A program made the translations under genes and the position numbers. The notes beneath the pieces were generated by a model. That model was not told the origin of the DNA. It was given only the letters and a program-made list of their open reading frames with translations, and did no database searches. From VRUE01 sp963697805 (GTDB taxonomy: Bacteria; Actinomycetota; Thermoleophilia; Solirubrobacterales; 70-9), in assembly GCA_963697805.1 (NCBI GenBank), contig CAVOPB010000001.1, forward strand, positions 558,001 to 622,000: a stretch of DNA of 64,000 nt. The letters run 5' to 3'. Shown here piece by piece: positions 24,779 to 33,296 of this stretch (positions within the stretch are counted from its first letter, which is position 1; each line of letters opens with the position of its first letter).

Positions 24779-25558
24779 TCAGTCGGCGCTCGCCGGTTTC
24801 GACGACGCGCCGGAGCTCGATACCGGAGACTTTTTCACCGGCTCGGGCGACTCGGTCGGCGGAGCGCCGCCGGCCTCGAGCACGAACCTGAACACGGCGG
24901 CTGCCAGCAGCGAGCCGACGACCGGGCCGAGGATGTACAGCCACCAGGAGCTATCGAGTGCCGAGCCCGCGAGCGCAGGGCCAAACCAGCGGGCGGGGTT
25001 GAAGGAGCCGCCGGTGAGCGGGCCGCCGACCATGACGATGAAGCCAAGGGTCGTACCGATCGCCAGCGGCGCCCACTCCTTGAAGCTCTTTTTCGAGTAG
25101 ACGGCGGCGAGGACCACCAGGACCAGGCAGAACGTTCCGATCCCCTCGACGATGAATCCGGCGAAATTGCCGGCCAGCAACCCACTGACATGTGGGGTCC
25201 CCCAATCCGTGGCCCGACCCTCGTCCAGGAGCAGCCCCTTGGTCGCAAAGGCCCCGGCGATAGCGCCGATCAGCTGAGCCAGGATGTAGATGAGCGCGTC
25301 GATCGGGTTGATCCGTTTGATCGCCGCCGCCGCCAACGTCACGGCCGGGTTGAAATGGCCGCCGCTGACGACGCCGAACATCACGATCAGCCCGAACAGG
25401 AGAAACGCGTGGACGAGACCTACGACGGCGAAGTCCGATCCGAACTGCGCCTGACTTCCGGTGGCCACGAACAGCGTCACGACGCTCGTGATGAAGAACA
25501 CCAGAAGGAAAGTGCCGATCAACTCGGCGAGATATGCCGCAAGTCCTCGTTCCTGCAC
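24779..25558 (-). CDS. Aquaporin / MIP-family channel
   Basis: 259 residues from GTG 25558, with GAGGAGGGG upstream. Six hydrophobic helices and two half-helix NPA loops: G-G-H-F-N-P-A-V-T-L and G-G-S-F-N-P-A-R-W-F-G-P. The aromatic and small residues around them are like bacterial AqpZ-type channels; water or small neutral solute passage is expected. A 35-residue Pro/Ser/Lys-rich cytoplasmic tail follows the last helix. The frame continues upstream to 25771, but that part overlaps the divergent gene and lacks support. Confidence 0.9.
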   Translation of the reverse strand: MQERGLAAYLAELIGTFLLVFFITSVVTLFVATGSQAQFGSDFAVVGLVHAFLLFGLIVMFGVVSGGHFNPAVTLAAAAIKRINPIDALIYILAQLIGAIAGAFATKGLLLDEGRATDWGTPHVSGLLAGNFAGFIVEGIGTFCLVLVVLAAVYSKKSFKEWAPLAIGTTLGFIVMVGGPLTGGSFNPARWFGPALAGSALDSSWWLYILGPVVGSLLAAAVFRFVLEAGGAPPTESPEPVKKSPVSSSGASSKPASAD

Positions 25559-25649
25559 TAGATAACCCCTCCTCTTTCCCTTGATCCAAAGTGGGTTTTG
25601 CGGGCGGCAGTCTAACCGGATTCGACAAACGACTAGGTTTCCCCGCGAA

Positions 25650-26606
25650 ATGAGATGGGCTGTCGCGCTGCTGGCGGCCGTCCTCACGTTCGCCGGCGCC
25701 GCCGGCTGCGGGGGCGGCGCTGAACCGGGCGCGCCGAACGGCGCGGCGCTTGTGCTCGATTTCACGCCCAACGCCGTCCATTCCGGGATCTATGCCGCGC
25801 AGCGACAGGGCTACTACGACGACGCGGGGGTCGACCTCCAGGTGCGCGAGCCCGGGGACCCCGGCGTGGTGCCGAAACTCCTCGCCGCCGGCCGCGTCGA
25901 TTTCGCGATCCTCGACATCCACGATCTCGGGATCGCCCGCGAGCAGGGCCTCGACATCGTCGGCACGATGGCGATCGTCCAGCGCCCGCTGGCGGCGTTG
26001 ATCGCGCCCAGCAGTGGCCCCGTGCGGCGCCCGCGCGACCTCGAGGGGCGCACCGTCGGGGTGACCGGGCTGCCCTCCGACGAAGCGGTCGTCGACTCCG
26101 AGGTCCGCGCCGACGGCGGCGACCCGGACCTGGTCCACCGGGTCACGATCGGGTTCAACGCCGTCTCCGCGCTCGCCGCCGGCAGGGTCGACGCCGCGAC
26201 CGGGTTCTGGAATGCTGAGGCGGTCGCCCTCGCGCGGCGCGGCGTCCCCAACCGCGTCTTCAAGGTCAACCGCTACGGGGCGCCCCCCTACCCCGAGCTG
26301 ATCCTCACCGCCTCGCGCCGGACGATCGAGGAGGATCCTGGACTCGTCGACGCGATGGTCGCAGCGACCACCCGCGGTTATCGGTTCGCGTTCGAGCACC
26401 CGGCCGAGGCCCTCGACGACCTGCTCGCATCGGTCCCGTCACTGGACCGCGGCGATCAGGCGGCGCAGCTCCGGGTCCTGCGCCCCGATCTCGAGCCCGC
26501 CCCGCTCGACCCGGCGGTGCTGGGCGAATGGGCCGCCTGGGACCTCGAACACGGGCTCCTCGAACACCCGCTCGACATCAACACGGCGTTCAGGCTTCCG
26601 GGCTGA
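25650..26606 (+). CDS. NMT1/THI5-like ABC substrate-binding lipoprotein
   Basis: 318 residues from ATG 25650. Signal peptide with lipobox F-A-G-A-A-G-C, so a membrane-anchored lipoprotein. The body has the periplasmic-binding-protein pattern of the NMT1/THI5 family: L-D-F-T-P-N-A-V-H-S-G-I-Y-A-A, Q-G-Y-Y-D-D-A-G-V-D-L, K-L-L-A-A-G-R-V-D-F, and T-G-F-W-N-A-E-A. Relatives bind thiamine-pyrimidine precursors, sulfonates or similar solutes; the F-T-P-N-A-V-H-S-G motif favours the pyrimidine group (ThiY-like). No permease or ATPase is next to it. Its last 17 bp overlap the end of the opposite gene. Confidence 0.85.
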   Translation: MRWAVALLAAVLTFAGAAGCGGGAEPGAPNGAALVLDFTPNAVHSGIYAAQRQGYYDDAGVDLQVREPGDPGVVPKLLAAGRVDFAILDIHDLGIAREQGLDIVGTMAIVQRPLAALIAPSSGPVRRPRDLEGRTVGVTGLPSDEAVVDSEVRADGGDPDLVHRVTIGFNAVSALAAGRVDAATGFWNAEAVALARRGVPNRVFKVNRYGAPPYPELILTASRRTIEEDPGLVDAMVAATTRGYRFAFEHPAEALDDLLASVPSLDRGDQAAQLRVLRPDLEPAPLDPAVLGEWAAWDLEHGLLEHPLDINTAFRLPG

Positions 26607-26919
26607 GCACCGACGCCGCCAGCTCCGGCAGCTCGCGGACCATCCGCGAGCGCGGAACGATCACCAGCACCCCGGCCGCCTCCGCCTCGCGCCGGGTCTC
26701 GACCTCGACGTGCGAGTAGTAGCCGATCACCGGCACCCCGGTTGCGACAAGAGCCCCGGCGTCCTCGGTGTCGAGGTCGGCGACCACGAGGTCCGCCTCC
26801 TCGGTGTGGGCCTCGGCCAGCGACCAGGACAGGGAGACGTCGTGGCCGGCGGCGCTCAGCATCGCCTCGACCTTACTGCCGAGCAGGAGGTCGGACGCGA
26901 CGGCGACGACCTTCGCCAT
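26590..26919 (-). CDS. Receiver-like small protein, probably not a phosphoacceptor
   Basis: 109 residues from ATG 26919. The alternating beta/alpha pattern (VVAVASDLLLGSKVEAML, L-V-V-A-D-L-D-T, V-P-V-I-G-Y-Y-S-H, V-L-V-I-V-P-R-S-R-M) is like a CheY receiver. The central Asp (D-L-D) may align with the phosphorylation site, but the conserved Lys near the C-terminus is replaced by an R-S-R context. Regulatory role is uncertain. It may be co-transcribed with the upstream unknown gene (stop at 26922). Confidence 0.6.
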   Translation of the reverse strand: MAKVVAVASDLLLGSKVEAMLSAAGHDVSLSWSLAEAHTEEADLVVADLDTEDAGALVATGVPVIGYYSHVEVETRREAEAAGVLVIVPRSRMVRELPELAASVLSPEA

Positions 26920-26921
26920 CG

Positions 26922-27284
26922 CTAGATCGCGCGGCGCTGGCGGAACTCCTCGCGCACGCTCTCCGGCCGCCCCCACATCTGGACAATCTCGGAGCGGCCC
27001 TCGCGGACCTCGCGGACGGCGAGCTCGCCGGCGACCCCGGCCTCGTCGAGGCGCTCGAGTACACCGAGGACGGACTGTGCCGCGGCGGCGTGCCCGAAGT
27101 CCTTCGCGACCAGCAGGCGCCAGTCCCAGTCGGACTCCGAGTAGGGCTGCGCGTTCACCTGGCTGAGGGCGACAGCGGTATCGACGTAGGCGCTCTCATC
27201 CTCGATCCGCAGGTCGAGCTCGAGGTCGGTCCAGTCCGACGGAAGCCCGTCGAGCACCTGTTGGAAATCCGCGGCCAATCCCAC
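26922..27284 (-). CDS. Conserved protein of unknown function next to mntH
   Basis: 120 residues if GTG 27284 is used; the next upstream in-frame starts lie inside mntH. Acidic alpha/beta protein beginning R-V-G-L-A-A-D-F-Q-Q-V-L-D-G-L-P-S-D-W-T, with a hydrophilic middle and a C-terminal R-R-A-I. No signal or membrane segment. I recognise no domain. It lies 2 bp before the receiver-like gene and 17 bp after mntH on the same strand, so it may share the mntR-mntH transcript. Confidence 0.55.
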   Translation of the reverse strand: MGLAADFQQVLDGLPSDWTDLELDLRIEDESAYVDTAVALSQVNAQPYSESDWDWRLLVAKDFGHAAAAQSVLGVLERLDEAGVAGELAVREVREGRSEIVQMWGRPESVREEFRQRRAI

Positions 27285-27301
27285 GCGGAGAGCGTAGATG
27301 A

Positions 27302-28615
27302 TCAGAGGGCGAGATCGGCGAGCAGGAAGACGTTGAAGCCGATGATCACCGCGGCGAACAGAGCGCATATCGCGCTCAACCAGGGCGGGCTCGCCAGTGA
27401 CCCCATCATCTCGCGGTCGCGGGCGATCAGCAGCAGCGGCACCAGCGCGAAGGGGATGCCGAAGGAGAGCACCACCTGGCTCAGGACCAGGGCGTCGGTC
27501 GGGTTGAACCCGAGCGCCAGGACCAGCAGCGCCGGCGCGAGGGTGATCGCGCGGCGCACGAAGATCGGGATCCGGCGGCGGATGAACCCCTGCATCACGA
27601 CCTGGCCGGCCATCGTCCCGACCGAGGAGGAGGCGAACCCGGAGGCCACCAGCGCGACCCCGAATATCGTCGCGGCCCGGCTCGAGACGAGGTCCTGAAA
27701 GCCTTCGTAGGCGCCTTCGATCGAGTCGATCCCGGTCAGGCCGCCCTCGTGGAAGAGGGCGGCGGCGACGATCATCATCGAGAGGTTGACCACCCCGGCG
27801 ATCGAGAGGGCGATCACGACGTCGATCTTCTCGAAGCGCAGAATCTTCCGTTTCTCCTCATCGTCGCGGCCGACGATCCGCCGCTGGGTCAGCGCCGAGT
27901 GCAGGTAGATGACATGGGGCATCACGGTGGCGCCGACGATCCCGGTCGCCAACAGCAGGCTTTCCGTGCCCGAGAGGCCCGGGAGGACCATGTGCCGCGC
28001 GACTTCTCCCCCATCGGGGTTCGCGTTGAAGAGCTCGACGACGAAGGAGGCGACGACGACGCCGACGAGGGCTGTGATCCCGGCCTCGAGCCGGCGCAGC
28101 CCCAGCCGCTGGAGGGCGAGGATCGCGAACGCCCCGGCGCCGGCGAGCAGGCCGGCCGGGAACAGCGGGATCCCGAAGATCAGGTTGAGGCCGAGGGCGG
28201 CGCCGACGACCTCGGCGATGTCACATGCCATCGCGACTATCTCGGCCTGGATCCAGAGCCCGATCGAGGTCCGCCGCGAGTAGCGCTCGCGACAGAGCTC
28301 GGCGAGGTTGCGCCCGGTCGCGATCCCGAGCTTCGCCGACTGGGTCTGGACCAGCATCGCGACCAGGTTCGCCGCGAGCACCACCCAGAGCAGCAGGTAG
28401 CCGAACTTGGCGCCGCCGGCGATGTTGGTCGCGAAGTTCCCGGGGTCGATGTAGGCGACGGCGGCGATGAAGGCCGGGCCGAGAAATGGCCAGACCCTGC
28501 CCAGCCCCTTGGTCTCTCCGGAAAGCGTCCGGCGGGCAGCCTCGGCGACAGCCGCCTCACCCGGCAGCACGTCCTCGACGGTCGGCTCGACTACAGGGGG
28601 TGGCGGCGGCTTCAT
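27302..28615 (-). CDS. mntH: Nramp-family Mn2+/divalent metal transporter
   Basis: 437 residues with eleven predicted helices. Helix-1 metal motif A-Y-I-D-P-G-N-F-A-T and helix-6 motif V-M-P-H-V-I-Y-L-H, both required for Mn2+ transport in Nramp proteins, are intact. ATG 28615 overlaps the mntR stop (ATGA), so the regulator and transporter are one operon. Proton-coupled manganese uptake is the expected role; repression by MntR with Mn2+ is likely. Confidence 0.93.
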   Translation of the reverse strand: MKPPPPPVVEPTVEDVLPGEAAVAEAARRTLSGETKGLGRVWPFLGPAFIAAVAYIDPGNFATNIAGGAKFGYLLLWVVLAANLVAMLVQTQSAKLGIATGRNLAELCRERYSRRTSIGLWIQAEIVAMACDIAEVVGAALGLNLIFGIPLFPAGLLAGAGAFAILALQRLGLRRLEAGITALVGVVVASFVVELFNANPDGGEVARHMVLPGLSGTESLLLATGIVGATVMPHVIYLHSALTQRRIVGRDDEEKRKILRFEKIDVVIALSIAGVVNLSMMIVAAALFHEGGLTGIDSIEGAYEGFQDLVSSRAATIFGVALVASGFASSSVGTMAGQVVMQGFIRRRIPIFVRRAITLAPALLVLALGFNPTDALVLSQVVLSFGIPFALVPLLLIARDREMMGSLASPPWLSAICALFAAVIIGFNVFLLADLAL

Positions 28616-29091
28616 CGTCCGCGCGCCTCTCCCGGCGGGGGCCGCAGGTCGGGCCCGGGGATCGGGGTGCCGTGGGGGTCGTGGCTCGGCTCGCCGAGCT
28701 TCTCCGCGATCAGGAGCTCGAGCTCCTCGGAGATGTAGTGCTCGAGGACCTCGGCCTCCTCGTGGACCCTGTCGTCGGGCATCCCCAGGGCCTCCGAGAG
28801 GTAGGCCTCGATCAGGCGGTGGTGGCGGATCACCTCAAGCGCGACCTTTTCGCCTGCCTCGGTGAGGACGACCCCTTTGTAGAGGGTGTGCTCGACCAGG
28901 CTCATCTCGTCGAGTCGCTTCAGCATCGCGGTCGCGGTCGCGGGGGTAACGCCGATGCGGTCGGCGAGCTCGCCGGTCAGCACCGGGCCCTCGCGCTCCC
29001 GCGAGAGCGTGTAGATCGCCTTCGCGTAGTCCTCGATCGCCTCGGTGTTGGGGGATCGGCGCGAGCGCGGGCCTGTCGGTTTTTGATGCAT
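28612..29091 (-). CDS. mntR: DtxR/MntR-family manganese-responsive repressor
   Basis: 159 residues from ATG 29091 (a TTG at 29100 is also possible). Winged helix T-E-A-I-E-D-Y-A-K-A-I-Y-T-L and V-T-P-A-T-A-T-A-M-L-K-R-L, then the metal/dimerisation domain with H-H-R-L-I-E-A-Y-L, D-R-V-H-E-E-A-E-V-L-E-H. The E/H ligands agree with MntR-type metal sites. No C-terminal SH3 domain, as in short MntR proteins. Overlaps mntH. The palindrome at 29101-29118 lies just upstream of the gene. Confidence 0.9.
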   Translation of the reverse strand: MHQKPTGPRSRRSPNTEAIEDYAKAIYTLSREREGPVLTGELADRIGVTPATATAMLKRLDEMSLVEHTLYKGVVLTEAGEKVALEVIRHHRLIEAYLSEALGMPDDRVHEEAEVLEHYISEELELLIAEKLGEPSHDPHGTPIPGPDLRPPPGEARGR

Positions 29092-29100
29092 CGAAAACAA

Positions 29101-29118
29101 GTTTTGACGAGTCTAAAC
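29101..29118. promoter_or_regulatory. Palindromic operator candidate for MntR
   Basis: GTTTTGACGAGTCTAAAC is a near-perfect 18-bp palindrome: outer GTTT/AAAC and inner GAC/GTC pair, with one mismatch. It starts 10 bp upstream of the mntR ATG and could cover its -10 region. DtxR-family regulators bind such dyads, so autorepression of the mntR-mntH operon is expected. Confidence 0.6.
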
Positions 29119-29153
29119 AACCCGATGGCGGAGCGTTCGTAGAATCGGAGGAG

Positions 29154-30113
29154 ATGGCTGATGCGACGACACTCGAGCTCGACGCCCAGTACCGGCAACT
29201 GCGTGAGGAGTGCGGGCTTCTCGATCGTTCCGGGCGCGGGAAGATCCTCGTCTCCGGCCCCGATGCGGCCGAGTACCTGCAGGGGCAGCTCACCAACGAT
29301 GTCGAGGCGCTGGCCGCCGAGGAGGGCTGCTACGCGGCGCTCCTCGACCGCAAGGGCCACCTGCAGTCCGATATGCGCGTCCTCAAGCTCGCGAACGGCG
29401 CCCAGCTATGGCTCGACCTCGAGCCCGATCCCACACCCAACGTCCTCTCCCACCTGCGGACCTACAGCATCGGTCGTGAGGTCGAGATCGAGGACGTGGG
29501 CGAGGAGTGGGCGATCCTCTCCCTGATCGGGCCGCGCGCCGCCGAGCTCGGTGGCTTCGAAGGCCTCGGGCCCGAGCACGCTCAGCGCTTCCGGCAGTGG
29601 GAGGGGACCGACGTCCTCGGCGTCGCGAGCCCGCTTGGCGTCGACCTCCTCGTACGCGCCGGGGGTGCGACCGCCGTCCGCGACCTCGCCCTCGCCGCCG
29701 GCGCCGTCGAGGTCGCCGAGGACGCGGCCGAGATCGTCCGGATCGAGTCCGGGACGCCGCGGTTCGGCGCTGAGATGAGCGCCGAGACGATGCCGGCCGA
29801 GGCCGGGATCGTCGATGCCGCGATCAGCTTCACCAAGGGCTGTTACATCGGCCAGGAGCCCGTCGCCCGCCTCCACTACAAGGGCCGGCCGAACCGACAT
29901 CTGCGGGGGCTCGAGCTGAGCGCTCCCGCCGAGGCCGGCGCCGAGCTGCGGCTGGGTGAGAAGCCGGTCGGGGCGATCGGCAGTTCCTGCCTCTCCCCCG
30001 CCCGCGGGCCGATCGCCCTCGCGATAGTCCGCCGCGAGGCCGAGCCCGGGACCGAGCTCGCTGTAGGTGAAGATGGCGTTACGGCGCGCGTTGTCGACTT
30101 GCCGTTCGGCTAG
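29154..30113 (+). CDS. ygfZ: YgfZ/GcvT-domain folate-binding protein
   Basis: 319 residues. The family takes part in maturation of some iron-sulfur enzymes with tetrahydrofolate. Signature K-G-C-Y-I-G-Q-E near residue 223, then P-V-A-R-L-H-Y-K-G-R-x-N-R-x-L-R-G. The N-terminal Y-L-Q-G-Q-L-T-N-D-V motif is present as well. Divergent from mntR with 62 bp between starts. Single gene or head of a short operon with the next lipoprotein gene. Confidence 0.92.
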   Translation: MADATTLELDAQYRQLREECGLLDRSGRGKILVSGPDAAEYLQGQLTNDVEALAAEEGCYAALLDRKGHLQSDMRVLKLANGAQLWLDLEPDPTPNVLSHLRTYSIGREVEIEDVGEEWAILSLIGPRAAELGGFEGLGPEHAQRFRQWEGTDVLGVASPLGVDLLVRAGGATAVRDLALAAGAVEVAEDAAEIVRIESGTPRFGAEMSAETMPAEAGIVDAAISFTKGCYIGQEPVARLHYKGRPNRHLRGLELSAPAEAGAELRLGEKPVGAIGSSCLSPARGPIALAIVRREAEPGTELAVGEDGVTARVVDLPFG

Positions 30114-30124
30114 ATTCCGCCGCG

Positions 30125-30616
30125 ATGGGTCGTTGGAGAGGCAGAGGGACGCTCGGGTGCGCCCTGCTCGCGATCGTCGCGCTCGGCGCCGCCGGCTGCG
30201 GCGTCGAAGAACATGCCAATGAGCCACGCCCCGCGCCCTCGGCGCGGGTGAGCGTCGTCGTCACCGACACCAGCGTGTCGATTCAACCGAAGCAGGTCGG
30301 GGTCGGTCCCGAACCGGCGAGCCAGATTCCGCAGAACCGCGACGTCAGCCAGCCGCGGACCCACTCGGACAGGCCCCTCGACGTGGTCATGGTCGCGGCC
30401 AACCTCACCGACAGGGGCGCCAAGCTCATCGTCCGGGGCTCCGGCACCCACGTCACCTCCGGCCCACTGGTCGCGAACGGCAACGCCTCGTTCGACACGT
30501 CGCTCAAGGCCGGCACCTACACGATCGCGGCCGCCGGCATCCCCAGCGCGAAGCCGACCCGGCTCACCGTCGGCAACTACCGCACCTCCTCAGAGAACGA
30601 CGTTCTCCTGCCTTAA
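30125..30616 (+). CDS. Small lipoprotein of unknown function
   Basis: 163 residues. Signal peptide with lipobox L-G-A-A-G-C at about residues 20-25, so predicted membrane-anchored. The mature part has a Ser/Pro linker and a beta-rich domain (V-S-V-V-V-T-D-T, L-D-V-V-M-V-A-A-N-L-T, Y-T-I-A-A-A-G) resembling cupredoxin/Ig-like small domains, but no copper ligands are evident. 11 bp after ygfZ, followed by a 16-bp inverted repeat. Confidence 0.7.
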   Translation: MGRWRGRGTLGCALLAIVALGAAGCGVEEHANEPRPAPSARVSVVVTDTSVSIQPKQVGVGPEPASQIPQNRDVSQPRTHSDRPLDVVMVAANLTDRGAKLIVRGSGTHVTSGPLVANGNASFDTSLKAGTYTIAAAGIPSAKPTRLTVGNYRTSSENDVLLP

Positions 30617-30631
30617 CCGCGGCCGTCGTCT

Positions 30632-30680
30632 GACGAGACCTGCATTTACCACGCAATACGGGGCAAATGCAGGTCTCGTC
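30632..30680. repeat. Inverted repeat with 16-bp perfect arms after the lipoprotein gene
   Basis: GACGAGACCTGCATTT and its exact complement AAATGCAGGTCTCGTC are separated by 17 nt. It can form a stable hairpin and may end transcription of ygfZ-lipoprotein, although no T-run follows. Its sequence differs from the ATCAAGTTGACC family. Confidence 0.75.
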
Positions 30681-30723
30681 CCAGATTGATCGTGGCGTCT
30701 GACCCCCGCGTCACCATGGGCCG

Positions 30724-31899
30724 GTGACACTCGTACTCGCATTCGCAATCGTCGTTCTCGTCGCGGCCCTCGTCTATGCGCTCGTCGCCCGTCGCGAGCA
30801 GCCCGAGGGGGAGCGAGACCTCGGACCGGAGATCCAGGCGGCGACCTCGAAGGCCGTCGAGGACCTGCTGCGGGTGAATCAGGAGGCCCGCAAGGTCGAC
30901 GCGAAGGCGGCCGAGGCCGCGCTCGACACGCGCCAGGCGGAGATCAAGGCTCTCACCGAGAGGATCGCGAAGGGCCAGGAGAAGATCGAAGCCGAGGTCC
31001 GCCGGCGCGGCGAGATCGACCTCCAGACCAAGTCGATGATCGAGCAGCTCGGCCAGACGGTCGGCAACCTCAACTCGGAGACGGCGGGGCTGAAGAAGGC
31101 GCTGCGGCAGCCGCAGACCCGTGGCCAATGGGGAGAGCTTCAACTCCGGCGCTGCGTCGAGATCGCCGGGATGACCGAGCACGTCGATTTCGAGCTGCAG
31201 GAGACCCTTCAGACCGAGGACGGCCGACTGCGGCCCGACGCCCGGTTCGTGCTGCCGGAGGGGCGGAGCTTCGTCGCCGATTCGAAGGTGCCTCTCGAAG
31301 CGTTCCTCGACGCTCAGGAGGCCGAGGACGAGACCGAGCGGAAGCTTCAACTCGATCGACATGCCCGACAGGCGCGTGAGCACGTACGCGCCCTCAGCTC
31401 GAAGGATTACCAGGGCCAGTTCAGGGCCGCAGAGATGCCGGACCTGGTCATCTGCTTCGTCCCGAACGAGCCCGCGCTGCACGCTGCGTTCGGCGCCGAT
31501 CCCGACCTCTTCGACTATGCGCTCGACCGCAACGTTCTCCTTGTCAGCCCGACCTCGCTGATCGGCCTCCTGCGGACGATGGAGCTCGGCTGGCGCCAGG
31601 AGCGGATGGTCGCCGAGGCAGCTGAGATCGCCGAGGCCGCCGGAACCCTGCACGCGCGCTTCTCGAAATTCCTGGGCGACTTCGAGAAGGTCGGCAAAGG
31701 GCTCGCCACGGCGGCCGGCGCCTACGACGCCGCGATCGGCTCGATGGAGAAGCGCCTGCTGCCGCAGTTGCGAAAGGTCGAGGGCCTCGGGGTGGGCTCG
31801 GGCAAGGAAATCGAAGCCCCCGAGCCGATCGAGATCACGGTCCGCGCGATCTCGGCGCCGGAGCTGCGCGAAGCACCACCCGAGAGCGACGCCGCCTGA
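30724..31899 (+). CDS. rmuC: DNA recombination protein RmuC family
   Basis: 391 residues. N-terminal membrane anchor (residues about 2-22), then a long coiled-coil (about 35-130), then the nuclease-like RmuC domain with W-G-E-L-Q-L, R-P-D-A-R-F-V-L-P-E-G, V-A-D-S-K-V-P-L-E-A-F, and W-R-Q-E-R-M. The D-S-K-V-P motif matches the catalytic core expected of this PD-(D/E)XK-like family. RmuC limits DNA rearrangement in E. coli. The start at GTG 30724 places the anchor at the N-terminus. Confidence 0.92.
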   Translation: MTLVLAFAIVVLVAALVYALVARREQPEGERDLGPEIQAATSKAVEDLLRVNQEARKVDAKAAEAALDTRQAEIKALTERIAKGQEKIEAEVRRRGEIDLQTKSMIEQLGQTVGNLNSETAGLKKALRQPQTRGQWGELQLRRCVEIAGMTEHVDFELQETLQTEDGRLRPDARFVLPEGRSFVADSKVPLEAFLDAQEAEDETERKLQLDRHARQAREHVRALSSKDYQGQFRAAEMPDLVICFVPNEPALHAAFGADPDLFDYALDRNVLLVSPTSLIGLLRTMELGWRQERMVAEAAEIAEAAGTLHARFSKFLGDFEKVGKGLATAAGAYDAAIGSMEKRLLPQLRKVEGLGVGSGKEIEAPEPIEITVRAISAPELREAPPESDAA

Positions 31900-32006
31900 G
31901 GCGCGGCGTCGAGCTCCTCTGATCTAGGATTCCGCCGGTCAGTCTTTGAGCCGAGCGCAGCGAGCATCGCAATCTGATTCTCTGCGAGCGGAGCGAGGCG
32001 AAATTC

Positions 32007-33296
32007 ATGAACTCAACCCTCGGAGGAGCCGGTTTGGCAGTCGATACGAGCGCAGTCGCGAATTTGGACGTGGAGCCCGGGACACTGCCGGAGACGATGG
32101 CGGCGTGGGTGATCCGCCAGGACCGCGAGGGCGAGCCGACCGACGCCTTCCAACTCGAGCAGATCGAGGTTCCGGAGCCGGGTGCGTTCGAGGTGATCGT
32201 CCGCGTGATGGCCGCCGGGGTCAACTTCAACAACGTCTGGGCGGCACTCGGCAAACCGGTCTCGGTCTTCGGCTACGGCGACCATCCCGAGTACGGCCAC
32301 CACATCGGTGGATCGGACGCCTCCGGGGTCGTCTGGAAGGTCGGCGAGGGCGTGACCCGCTGGAAGCCCGGGGACGAGGTCGTGATCCACTGCAACCAGG
32401 CCTCCTATGAGGACGTCGAGGTCCATGGCCTCGACCCGCTCGCCGCGCCGAGCCAGAAGATCTGGGGGTACGAGACGACCTGGGGCTCCTTCGCCCAGTT
32501 CACCAAGGTCCAGGCCCAGCAGCTCCTCCCCCGCCCCCAGAACCTCTCCTGGGTCGACTCCTCGGCCTACGGGCTCACCTACTTCACCGCCTACCGGATG
32601 CTGATCGACCAGTGCAAGCTGCAACCCGGCCACAACGTCCTGATCTGGGGCGCCGCCGGCGGCCTCGGGGTGTTCGCGACCCAGCTCTGCAAGGCGGCCG
32701 GCGCCAACGCGGTCGGGGTCGTCTCCTCGGCCGAGAAGGGCGAGCTTGTCAAGCAGCTCGGCGCCGTCGACTACATCGACCGCAATGAGTTCGGCGAGAT
32801 GATGCGGACCGACGAGAACCTCGCCGACCCAGCCGCCGACAAGGAGCGCTTTAAGGCCTCGCGCGCCTTCGCGAAGCGGGTCAAGGAGATCCTCGGCGAC
32901 GCGCCCGACATCGTCTTCGAGCACGTCGGCCGCGCGACCTTCCCGACCTCGGTGTTCGTCGTCAAGCCGTTCGGCAAGGTCGTGATCTGCGGCGCCACCT
33001 CGGGCTTCCAGCTCGACTTCGACGTCCGCTACCTGTGGATGCGCCAGAAGCAGATCATCGGCTCGCACTTCGCCAACGCCTACGAGTGCATGCGGGCCAA
33101 CCAGCTGATGGCCGAGGGCAAGATCAGGCCTGTCCTCTGGCAGACGATGGGCTTCGACGGTGTCCCGCAGGCCCACCAGCTTCTGCACGAAAACAAGCAC
33201 CTCGGCAAGATCTCGATCCTGGTCGGGGCCGAGTCCGAGGACGACGGCCGCAACGAGGACGGCCCGGGCGCGATCCGGGCGGAGGTGGGAGCATGA
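32007..33296 (+). CDS. ccr: Crotonyl-CoA carboxylase/reductase
   Basis: 429 residues, an MDR-superfamily enzyme. Converts crotonyl-CoA, CO2 and NADPH to ethylmalonyl-CoA. Family motifs: N-F-N-N-V-W-A-A-L-G-K-P, H-I-G-G-S-D-A-S-G, E-T-T-W-G-S-F-A-Q-F, W-G-A-A-G-G-L-G-V-F-A-T-Q, and I-I-G-S-H-F-A-N-A-Y-E. Used for acetyl-CoA assimilation in the ethylmalonyl-CoA pathway or to make polyketide extender units. The mutase for the next step lies at 37284-39278. The stop overlaps a 12-codon frame that leads to the next gene. Confidence 0.95.
   Translation: MNSTLGGAGLAVDTSAVANLDVEPGTLPETMAAWVIRQDREGEPTDAFQLEQIEVPEPGAFEVIVRVMAAGVNFNNVWAALGKPVSVFGYGDHPEYGHHIGGSDASGVVWKVGEGVTRWKPGDEVVIHCNQASYEDVEVHGLDPLAAPSQKIWGYETTWGSFAQFTKVQAQQLLPRPQNLSWVDSSAYGLTYFTAYRMLIDQCKLQPGHNVLIWGAAGGLGVFATQLCKAAGANAVGVVSSAEKGELVKQLGAVDYIDRNEFGEMMRTDENLADPAADKERFKASRAFAKRVKEILGDAPDIVFEHVGRATFPTSVFVVKPFGKVVICGATSGFQLDFDVRYLWMRQKQIIGSHFANAYECMRANQLMAEGKIRPVLWQTMGFDGVPQAHQLLHENKHLGKISILVGAESEDDGRNEDGPGAIRAEVGA

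Noticed and set aside
31948..32004. Repeated GAGCG/GCGAG runs before ccr
   Set aside because: Short AGCGAG-type low-complexity patterns are common in high-GC actinobacterial gaps; no defined unit or spacing.
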